In this document: piece after piece, positions 18,593-25,591 of the stretch | How positions within the stretch are numbered: the first letter of the stretch is position 1 | Layout of the letters: each line of letters starts with the position of its first letter | Origin: Phycisphaerales bacterium | Lineage (GTDB): Bacteria; Planctomycetota; Phycisphaerae; Phycisphaerales; UBA1924 | Direction of reading: 5' to 3' | DNA: 64,000 bases | Assembly: GCA_023382935.1 (NCBI GenBank) | Contig: JAHDXL010000003.1 | Span: 1-64,000, forward strand | The notes under the pieces: generated by a model | Told to the model about the DNA's origin: nothing | Databases searched by the model: none | Seen by the model: only the letters and a program-made list of their open reading frames with translations | Translations under genes and position numbers: made by a program

Positions 18593-20317
18593 ATGACGCG
18601 ATTCGCACCGAAACTGATCACCTGTCTCCGTGAAGGCTACGACGCCAAGCGATTCCTCAAAGACCTGACCAGCGGCGTCACGGTCGGCATCATCGCCTTG
18701 CCGCTGGCGATGGCCTTCGGCATTGCCTCGCTGCCCGAGTCGGTTGTGCAGGAACTCAAAGCGATCAATCCCGCACTGACGCCTCCAGCCATAGGGCTGT
18801 TCACCGCCATCGTCGCGGGTTTCATCATCTCCGCCCTCGGTGGCAGCCGGGTGCAGATCGGCGGGCCCACCGGCGCGTTCATCGTTATCGTCTACCGCAT
18901 CGCGGCCGAGCATGGGTATGCGGGGCTGGCCACCGCGACCGGCATGGCGGGCATCATTCTGATCGTCATGGGCCTGGCCGGCTTCGGAAGGCTCATCAAG
19001 TTCATCCCCTACCCGGTCACCACGGGCTTCACGACCGGCATCGCGGTGGTGATCGCAACCACGCAGATCAAGGATCTTTTCGGGCTGCGGCCGATCGACG
19101 AGGTCGGCAATCCCGTGCCCATGCCGCCCGACTTCATTCCGAAGTTGCAGGTGCTGGCCGGCGCCTGGGATACGTACACGCTGCCGACCGCGATCGTCGG
19201 GCTGGCAAGCGTGATCGTGCTGTTCACGATGCGCAAACTGGTGCCAAGAGTGCCGGGCGCGATCATCGTGGCTGCCGCCAGCGCCGCGATCGTCTACTTC
19301 TTCCACATTCCCACCGAGACCATCGCCACCCGCTTCGGCGGCATCCCGCGTTCGATGCCCTTCGTCAACACCCACGGCTTCAGCCTCGGCCTAGCCCTGG
19401 ATTTGATCCCCGAAGCCACCACCATCGCGATTCTCTGCGCCATCGAGTCGCTGCTCAGTGCCGTGGTGGCCGACGGCATGACCGGATATCACCACCGTTC
19501 CGACACCGAACTGGTGGCGCAGGGCGCAGCCAACGTCGCAGTGTCGTTCCTATGGGGCATCCCTGCCACCGGCGCGATTGCGCGCACCGTCGCCAACATC
19601 CGCTCCGGCGCCACCTCGCCCGTATCCGGCATGGTGCACGCCGTCACGTTGTTGGTGATCCTGCTCGTCGCCGGACCGCTGGCCAAGGAGATCCCGCTTG
19701 CCGCACTATCGGCGATCCTCATGGTCGTCGCGTGGAACATGGCCGAACTCGACCACTTCCGCTCCATCCTCAAGAGCCCGCGGAGCGACGTGGTCGTGCT
19801 GCTGACCACCTTCGGGCTGACCGTACTGACCGACCTGACCATCGCCGTCATGGTCGGCATGGTACTCGCCTCCTTCCTGTTCATGCGGCGCATGTCCGAC
19901 CTGACCGGCGTGGGCGCCCTGGGCATTGCCGAGAACGGCACCGGCGAATCGGCGCCCGACACTCCGCAACTGCCCCCGCGCTGCGAGGCCTACGAGGTCT
20001 ATGGCCCACTGTTCTTCGGCACCGCCGACCGCGTCAAGGACACCCTGGCTGGCATGGAGAAACCCCCGCTCGTGTTCATCCTCCGCATGCGCCACGTCCT
20101 GTGCATCGACGCCACCGGGCTGCACGCGATCGAGGAACTGCACCGCAAGTGCAAACGCGGCGGCACCACGCTCGTGCTCTCGGGCGTCCACTCGCAGCCT
20201 GTCATGGCGATCGCCAAGTCAGGGCTCGATCAAGTCATCGGGCTCGAGAACATGTGCGGGTCCATCGACGAGGCGATCAAGCGAGCCCGCGCCATCGTCC
20301 AAGCCGCCGGTGCATGA
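18593..20317 (+). CDS. SulP family anion transporter with STAS domain
   Basis: A 574-residue inner-membrane transporter. The N-terminal part (about 20-430) has the hydrophobic segments of SulP/SLC26, with G-I-I-A-L-P-L-A-M-A-F-G-I-A-S-L near the start and G-G-S-R-V-Q-I-G-G-P-T-G-A-F in the conserved anion-binding repeat. The C-terminal STAS domain (about 465-570) is intact, with C-I-D-A-T-G-L-H-A-I. Members carry sulfate, bicarbonate or C4-dicarboxylates; the substrate cannot be assigned here, since no carbonic anhydrase or sulfate gene is adjacent. Confidence 0.93.
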   Translation: MTRFAPKLITCLREGYDAKRFLKDLTSGVTVGIIALPLAMAFGIASLPESVVQELKAINPALTPPAIGLFTAIVAGFIISALGGSRVQIGGPTGAFIVIVYRIAAEHGYAGLATATGMAGIILIVMGLAGFGRLIKFIPYPVTTGFTTGIAVVIATTQIKDLFGLRPIDEVGNPVPMPPDFIPKLQVLAGAWDTYTLPTAIVGLASVIVLFTMRKLVPRVPGAIIVAAASAAIVYFFHIPTETIATRFGGIPRSMPFVNTHGFSLGLALDLIPEATTIAILCAIESLLSAVVADGMTGYHHRSDTELVAQGAANVAVSFLWGIPATGAIARTVANIRSGATSPVSGMVHAVTLLVILLVAGPLAKEIPLAALSAILMVVAWNMAELDHFRSILKSPRSDVVVLLTTFGLTVLTDLTIAVMVGMVLASFLFMRRMSDLTGVGALGIAENGTGESAPDTPQLPPRCEAYEVYGPLFFGTADRVKDTLAGMEKPPLVFILRMRHVLCIDATGLHAIEELHRKCKRGGTTLVLSGVHSQPVMAIAKSGLDQVIGLENMCGSIDEAIKRARAIVQAAGA

Positions 20318-20380
20318 CCACCGGCACGACGCCCATGCATGGCGCTTCCCGCACGTCTTGAAGAGTCGCGGCAGACTGAA

Positions 20381-20680
20381 TCAGGATCTCTTGGCGCGCC
20401 TTTTCTCAGCCTCGCTCCGCATGATCGCATGCTTGCGGCGCACGCGCGCCGCCCGCAGTATGAACAGCCCCGGCACGCTTGGCAGCACGCCGCAGGCGCC
20501 GATCGCCGCGTGGATCAGCATGGTCCGCGGCAGGTCGGTGTTCTCGCCTACCTCGCTCTCGCCGAGCGGGTCTTCCATCGCGTGCTGATAGGTCTGCGCC
20601 AGCGCCGATACCGCGCCGTAGATGCCCCAGCCGGCAATGAGCATCCCCAGCACGATAAGCAACCACCCAAACGCGCGCAT
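20381..20680 (-). CDS. Small membrane protein, last gene of the pheA-scoA operon
   Basis: A 99-residue protein with two membrane segments (about residues 5-27 and 55-77) and a strongly basic C-terminus (K-R-R-A-K-R-S). No family recognised. It starts six bases after the stop of the preceding small membrane gene, so the two are surely co-transcribed and possibly form a complex. Confidence 0.7.
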   Translation of the reverse strand: MRAFGWLLIVLGMLIAGWGIYGAVSALAQTYQHAMEDPLGESEVGENTDLPRTMLIHAAIGACGVLPSVPGLFILRAARVRRKHAIMRSEAEKRRAKRS

Positions 20681-20686
20681 CGCACC

Positions 20687-20968
20687 TCACCTGCGCCAGA
20701 GCACTCCGATCGCGATCAGTGCACTACCCGCAGCCATCATCCCCACCAGCAATGGAGTCGTCGAGAGCAACTGCACCGTCCGTTCAAAAAAACCGTGCAG
20801 CGTCGACCAGCCCAGCCACTTCTCGAGCAGCCCGCTCCGCTCGAAGGCACGCCCAGACGCCAGCACGATCGCTCCAACCACCAGAATCACGCCCAGCAGG
20901 CGCATGGTGCGCACACGCCGCCTCGGGGTCCATCGCTTGCGGCGTCGGCGAGTGCGCTGCATCGGCAC
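20687..20968 (-). CDS. Small basic membrane protein
   Basis: A 93-residue protein. The N-terminus is very basic (R-T-R-R-R-R-K-R-W) and two hydrophobic segments follow (about 23-40 and 70-90). No family recognised. The GTG at 20968 has GGAG seven bases upstream; an ATG at 20962 is the alternative. It lies 36 bases after the cytochrome b562-like gene and six before the next membrane gene. Confidence 0.7.
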   Translation of the reverse strand: MPMQRTRRRRKRWTPRRRVRTMRLLGVILVVGAIVLASGRAFERSGLLEKWLGWSTLHGFFERTVQLLSTTPLLVGMMAAGSALIAIGVLWRR

Positions 20969-21004
20969 GGTGCGGCTCCGTGTGAGCGCCAGAGGCGATC
21001 ACGT

Positions 21005-21487
21005 TCACCCTTCGTCCTTCTCCTGAAACCGGTCGTGCCCCTGCTCACGCAACTTGAGCATTGGGCCCTTGATGACGTTCCACGCTTCGGACGCCCGACC
21101 GTCGATCACGTGCATCTCCAGCCGGCAGCACTCAATGAGCACCTCGTTCATCCGTCGGCGAAACTCGAGTTGAGCGGCCGCCTGATCGGCCTGCGGCAGC
21201 CCGGAGACCGTCGCGGGAGTGCGCGTCTTGGCGGTCCACGCTAACCGCTGCATGTCGTGCACACGCTCGAGCACCTTGGGACGCATGGCCGGGTCCGACA
21301 GGTTCTGCGCAATGAACTTGAGATGCCCGTTCATCGCGTTCATCAGCGTTTCCAGTTCGGTCGCCTGCGGGGCGCCCAGTGTCACCGCCGGCTGGCTCTG
21401 GGCCGTCGAAAGCACCGCCAGCGCCCCGATCGCCAGCACGCCGGCGCACGCGACCCAACGAAGCCACATGCTGCGACCAGCGGTCAT
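21005..21487 (-). CDS. Cytochrome b562-like periplasmic protein
   Basis: A 160-residue exported protein with a signal peptide or anchor at about residues 8-31. The mature part aligns by eye with the four-helix cytochrome b562. Met49 lies seven residues before an L-K pair, as the heme ligand Met7 of E. coli b562 does. His151 follows R-x-x-x, as ligand His102 does. Overall identity is low, and no CXXCH is present. If heme is bound it would be a non-covalent periplasmic electron carrier or stress protein like CpxP/b562 relatives. GGAGGGGG precedes the ATG. It begins 11 bases after scoA and precedes two small membrane genes. Confidence 0.65.
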   Translation of the reverse strand: MTAGRSMWLRWVACAGVLAIGALAVLSTAQSQPAVTLGAPQATELETLMNAMNGHLKFIAQNLSDPAMRPKVLERVHDMQRLAWTAKTRTPATVSGLPQADQAAAQLEFRRRMNEVLIECCRLEMHVIDGRASEAWNVIKGPMLKLREQGHDRFQEKDEG

Positions 21488-21498
21488 GGTCCCCCTCC

Positions 21499-22314
21499 TC
21501 AACCCTTGCGCGTCGTCCGCTGCTCGATCCGTTTCTCGCTGACCGTCTTCACGAACCGGTCGACGTAACTGCCCGGCGTGTGGACGCAATCCGGATCGAT
21601 CATGCCTGTCTCGACCACTTCCTCGACCTCCGCGATGACGAACTTCGCGGCCGTCGCCATCATCGGGTTGAAATTCCGCGCCGTCTTGCGATACACCAGG
21701 TTGCCGAATCCATCGGCCTGGTACGCCTTCACCAGCGCCAGGTCTGCGAACAGCCCTGTCTCGAGCACATAAGGTCTCGACCTGGCGTGCTGGCTCGCCT
21801 GGGCCGCACGGTCCATGTCCCGCAGCGAGTGCGCCGGCCCCCGCGCCGGGCGATTGAAGTTCTTGGTGTCGTCACTCGGACGCAGGAAGTCGCGCACCGT
21901 CTTTCCCTCGGCCACAACGGTTCCGAAGCCCGTGGCCGTGTAAAACGCCGGGATTCCCGCACCACCAGCCCGAATTCGCTCGGCCAGCGTGCCCTGCGGG
22001 TTGAACTCGACCTCGAGTTCTCCGTCGATGAACTGCTTCTCAAAGGTCGCGTTCTCGCCAACATAACTGGAAATCATCTTGCGGATCTGCCGGGTTCGCA
22101 GCAGCAGCCCCAGCCCCCAGTCATCGACTCCGGCGTTGTTGCTGATGCATGTCAGCCCCTTCACGCCCGTGTCGCGCAGGGCCAGGATCAACTGCTCGGG
22201 AATCCCGCATAGCCCGAATCCCCCCACCATCACGCTCATGCCGTCGTGAATGACGCCCCGCTCGCGCAGATCTGCAAACGCCGCGGCAGCCGACCCGTAC
22301 TGCTTCCTGCCCAT
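21499..22314 (-). CDS. scoA: 3-oxoacid CoA-transferase subunit A with an insertion
   Basis: A 271-residue alpha subunit of succinyl-CoA:3-ketoacid CoA-transferase, which moves CoA between succinate and acetoacetate. Family marks are V-G-G-F-G-L-C-G-I-P-E-Q-L, S-N-N-A-G-V-D-D-W-G-L-G-L-L, G-T-L-A-E-R-I-R-A-G-G-A-G-I-P-A-F-Y and Y-R-K-T-A-R-N-F-N-P. The usual length is about 230-240. Here about 34 extra, Arg/Ser/Asp-rich residues lie between the T-A-T-G-F-G-T region and Y-V-L-E-T. The catalytic Glu is on subunit B, whose gene is not next to it or elsewhere in the window. GGGAGG precedes the ATG. It follows pheA after 80 bases. Confidence 0.92.
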   Translation of the reverse strand: MGRKQYGSAAAAFADLRERGVIHDGMSVMVGGFGLCGIPEQLILALRDTGVKGLTCISNNAGVDDWGLGLLLRTRQIRKMISSYVGENATFEKQFIDGELEVEFNPQGTLAERIRAGGAGIPAFYTATGFGTVVAEGKTVRDFLRPSDDTKNFNRPARGPAHSLRDMDRAAQASQHARSRPYVLETGLFADLALVKAYQADGFGNLVYRKTARNFNPMMATAAKFVIAEVEEVVETGMIDPDCVHTPGSYVDRFVKTVSEKRIEQRTTRKG

Positions 22315-22394
22315 GCAAGACCTCCCGCCCGCATTGTACAATAAGCCGCCGCTGCGGCGCACCTCTCCGGCCCGGGCCGTTCTGCCGCCGAATC

Positions 22395-23603
22395 TCACAA
22401 AATCCGCTTTGACCGAGGGAAACTGCCCAGCACGATCAACTCGCGGCAGTGCTTCTCGGCCTGGCCCAGCGCCTTCTTCATGTTCGCATCGTCCCTGTGC
22501 CCCTGCGCATCGATGAAGAACGTGTACTGCCAGTTCTCACGTCCGCTTGGCCTCTTGTCAATGTGCGTCAGGTTGATCCCCGCCTCTTCAAACACCCGCA
22601 GCACCGATACCAGCGCCCCCGGGCGGTCGGCCGTGTTGAACATGATCGCCGTCTTGTCGTCCCCGCTTCGCTTGGCTCGCTGCTGGCTGAGCACGTAGAA
22701 CCGCGTGATGTTGTTCGGGTTGTCCTCGATTTCCTCGAACAGCGCCTGCAACCCGTACAACTGCCCCGCCAGCACCGAGCCGATCGCCGCCGAACCCGGG
22801 GGCGCCCCGATGCTGGCGGCGATCTTGTCCTCTTCCACCGCCGTCTGCGCCGCGCGGCTGGAACTCGGCGCCGCGATCAACTGCGCCTGTGGAAACTGCG
22901 TGGCCAGCCACAGGCGGCACTGTCCCAGCGCCTCCGGCTTGCTATGAATCCGCCGGATCTGGCTCGGCTCGCAGTTGGCCAGCAGCGCGTGGTGAATCGC
23001 AATCTGCACCTCCGCATACACCTGCACATGCCCGGCGTGCTCCTGCAGCGCCGACAACGTCTCCGAAATGCCCCCGCCCGTCGAGTTCTCGATCGGCACC
23101 AGCCCGTAGTTCACGTGCCCGCGCCGCACCTCCGTCACCACGCCGGCGATCTCGTGCAGATCCTCGAACGACACTGTGCTGCCGAACTGCTTGGTCGCCG
23201 CCAGGTGCGAGTACGACCCCGGCGGGCCCAGGTATCCGATGCGAATCGGGTGCTCCAGCGCAAACGATCCGCTCATCAACTCGCGGAACACCGCCTCGAT
23301 CGTCCGGTTGCCCAGCGGGCCGCGGTTCAGCCCAAGAGCACGCTCCAGCACCTCGGCCTCGCGATGCGGCGCGTACACCGGCGTGTCGCCCGCCTTCTTC
23401 AACTTCCCGATCGCCACCACCGTCTTCGCACGCTCGTTGATCAACTCCACGAGCCGGGCATCCAGTTCGTCGATCTTCTGGCGCAGCGCCCCCAGGGCCG
23501 CGCTCTGCTCGGCCGTTTCCGACGCCGACGCCTCGTCACGCGGGCGACTCCCCCCCGTGACACCCGAACCCTTGCCTGCCCTCCGAGCCTCTCGTTTGGC
23601 CAT
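22395..23603 (-). CDS. pheA: Chorismate mutase / prephenate dehydratase (P-protein)
   Basis: A 402-residue bifunctional enzyme converting chorismate through prephenate to phenylpyruvate, the route to phenylalanine. Domain order: AroQ-type chorismate mutase at about 36-115 (R-Q-K-I-D-E-L-D), prephenate dehydratase at about 120-300 (G-P-P-G-S-Y-S-H, I-E-N-S-T-G-G, and the catalytic T-R-F in N-N-I-T-R-F), then an ACT regulatory domain at about 312-395 where the usual E-S-R-P is D-K-R-P. The first 33 residues are a basic, low-complexity extension. AAAGGA precedes the ATG at 23603. First gene of the operon with scoA and the b562-like gene. Confidence 0.95.
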   Translation of the reverse strand: MAKREARRAGKGSGVTGGSRPRDEASASETAEQSAALGALRQKIDELDARLVELINERAKTVVAIGKLKKAGDTPVYAPHREAEVLERALGLNRGPLGNRTIEAVFRELMSGSFALEHPIRIGYLGPPGSYSHLAATKQFGSTVSFEDLHEIAGVVTEVRRGHVNYGLVPIENSTGGGISETLSALQEHAGHVQVYAEVQIAIHHALLANCEPSQIRRIHSKPEALGQCRLWLATQFPQAQLIAAPSSSRAAQTAVEEDKIAASIGAPPGSAAIGSVLAGQLYGLQALFEEIEDNPNNITRFYVLSQQRAKRSGDDKTAIMFNTADRPGALVSVLRVFEEAGINLTHIDKRPSGRENWQYTFFIDAQGHRDDANMKKALGQAEKHCRELIVLGSFPRSKRIL

Positions 23604-23719
23604 GCCCTGTCCTTTCGCACCTCCAGATCGGAAGTTCGTGACGCTATCCTTCGATCTCCGGGGCTCTTGTGCCACCCGCCCGGCAATCGGGGGGGCCAAA
23701 GTCCCAAAGAGTCGAGCGT

Positions 23720-24577
23720 ATGGAAACCAACGCCGCAGGATTCCTCCAGCAACTCCAGAACTTCGACCCGGCCGCAAGTCCGGTCTCCTTGCCGGTTCTG
23801 GTCGGCGTCGCCCTGGCCTGCGGGCTGGTGCTGTGGCTGTTCGGAAAGCAGGTTCTCAAGCCCATCATCGCCATTCTCGGCGGGGCCTGGGGCTCGGCCG
23901 TCGGCATCCTCGCCCCCACATGGTTCGGTATCACCATGATCGGCCACGTCCCCGCCGCGCTCGTCGGCATGGGCGTCGGCGCGCTCCTCGGCTCCCTGAT
24001 CGGAGTGGCCCTGTACCGAACGCTGGTCACCTTCACCACCGGGCTGGCGCTCGGCGTGGCCGGATTGCTGGTCAGTCTGGCCCTGCTCGCCTCACCGGCG
24101 GGCTCGCCCGCATCTGACTCCGACTCGCCCGACGTCGAGGCCGCACGCATCGTGGTCGGCGACGCCCCCCCACAAACCGTCTCCGACGCCACCGCCGAAG
24201 CGGCCCAGCGCGCCCAGCGCTTCGTCCGCGAATCGGCCCATGCCGTGCGCGTCCGATTCGACACGTTGAGCGAGGCCGATCGGCTCAAGGTACTCGGCTC
24301 GACGCTGGGCGGGCTGATCGCCGGCCTGATCCTCGGGCTGGCCGCCCCGGGGCGGGCCAGTGCCATGGTCACCGCCGCCTTCGGATCAGGGCTGTGGCTC
24401 TACTGCTTCGCGTGGCTCTCGGTCCAGCAGAACGCGCCGTGGGCCGACGCCCTGCGGCTCGGACCGGGCGGGTGGGCGATCACCTGGGCCATTGCGACGG
24501 CTGCGGGCATCGGCGCCCAACTCCTGCTCTGGGGCCACAAGCCCACCAAGCCCGCTGAAGCACCGGCAGCAAGTTAG
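23720..24577 (+). CDS. Multi-helix membrane protein of unknown family
   Basis: A 285-residue protein with about seven hydrophobic segments: one near 24-42, four clustered between 45 and 125, and three after 200, several rich in Gly and Ala. A hydrophilic loop at about 130-190 is Asp/Ala-rich. The Gly-rich helix pairs resemble membrane-spanning glycine-zipper folds (TMEM198/DUF4203-like), but I cannot confirm the family. Divergent from pheA; no operon partner. The ATG at 23720 is chosen because the upstream extension is Pro/Arg-rich. Confidence 0.75.
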   Translation: METNAAGFLQQLQNFDPAASPVSLPVLVGVALACGLVLWLFGKQVLKPIIAILGGAWGSAVGILAPTWFGITMIGHVPAALVGMGVGALLGSLIGVALYRTLVTFTTGLALGVAGLLVSLALLASPAGSPASDSDSPDVEAARIVVGDAPPQTVSDATAEAAQRAQRFVRESAHAVRVRFDTLSEADRLKVLGSTLGGLIAGLILGLAAPGRASAMVTAAFGSGLWLYCFAWLSVQQNAPWADALRLGPGGWAITWAIATAAGIGAQLLLWGHKPTKPAEAPAAS

Positions 24578-24810
24578 CCGTCGGCCTCATTGCCACAGAG
24601 AACACAGGGTTTGTTCCACTTCAACACGCAGTCACACGAAGTTTCAACCAGTCGGGAAAAAACAAGTAAACATGGATCGGACTCCAGGGAACCATGCCTG
24701 CCAGTGTCCGACCTTCTGATCCCTCTCTCCGTGCCGCCCGGTGAAATCCCATGGTCCATCGCACATCTGTGTGCCCTGTGGCCAAACACGGCTCAATGAC
24801 CTCACCCGAC
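24578..24810. other. Lower-G+C intergenic stretch, no gene seen
   Basis: This 233-base spacer is visibly less G+C-rich than its neighbours. It separates two convergent genes. No terminator hairpin with a clear T tract, RNA gene or repeat is evident. Confidence 0.4.
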
Positions 24811-25548
24811 TCAGCGCACAGGCCGGTCCGATTCGATCCGCCCGTCGTGCAGACGGATAATCCGCCTGCACCGCTCGGCCACGTTGTCTTCGTGCGTGAC
24901 CATCAGGATCGTGATCCCCGCCTGGTGCAGACGCCCAAAAAGATCAAGGATCGCGTTGCCCGTCTTCGAATCCAGGTTGCCCGTCGGCTCGTCAGCCATC
25001 AGCACCACCGGGTTGGTCACCAGCGCCCGCGCAATGGCCACGCGCTGCTGCTGCCCGCCCGACAACTCACGCGGACGATGTCCAAGCCGGTCGCCCAGCC
25101 CTACGCTCTCCAGCGCCTTGACCGCCCGCGCCATCCGCTCGCGCCTCGGCACGTCTTGGTAGAACAGCGGCACCGACACGTTCTCCTCGATCGTCAACTG
25201 CGGGATCAGGTTGAACGCCTGAAACACAAAACCGATCTTCTGCCCGCGGAAGTGCGAGAGTTCCTCGTCTGACAGTTGCGTCGAGGGCACCCCGTCGAGC
25301 AGGTACTCGCCGCCCGTCGGACGGTCCAAGCACCCCAGCACGTTCATCAGAGTGCTCTTGCCCGAGCCCGAGGCGCCCATGATCGCCACGTACTCGCCCG
25401 GCATGATCGTCACGTCGATGCCACGCAGCGCCTCGACCATGACCGAACCGTCCGGCTTGAAATACGTCTTGCGCACGTCGCGCAACTCGGCGACGGGCTG
25501 CAATACGCCCGGGCGTGCAGACTCACTGGCCACGGTCACCTGGGACAT
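24811..25548 (-). CDS. ABC transporter ATP-binding protein (MacB/LolD type)
   Basis: A 245-residue ATPase subunit with all motifs: Walker A G-A-S-G-S-G-K-S-T, Q-loop V-F-Q-A-F-N-L, signature L-S-G-G-Q-Q-Q-R, Walker B V-V-L-M-A-D-E-P-T-G-N-L-D and switch His in V-T-H-E. The pattern belongs to the MacB/LolD/FtsE group that works with FtsX-like permeases in mechanotransmission, lipoprotein sorting or efflux. No permease is adjacent, so the partner must be encoded elsewhere. TAGAGT ends six bases before the ATG; no Shine-Dalgarno. Confidence 0.92.
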   Translation of the reverse strand: MSQVTVASESARPGVLQPVAELRDVRKTYFKPDGSVMVEALRGIDVTIMPGEYVAIMGASGSGKSTLMNVLGCLDRPTGGEYLLDGVPSTQLSDEELSHFRGQKIGFVFQAFNLIPQLTIEENVSVPLFYQDVPRRERMARAVKALESVGLGDRLGHRPRELSGGQQQRVAIARALVTNPVVLMADEPTGNLDSKTGNAILDLFGRLHQAGITILMVTHEDNVAERCRRIIRLHDGRIESDRPVR

Positions 25549-25591
25549 GGGCAGACTCTAGCGCCAACCCGCCGTTCCGGCCCGCCCCCGC

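Noticed and set aside
22449-23939. 496-residue plus-strand open frame
   Set aside because: Antisense to pheA; biased composition and no motif.
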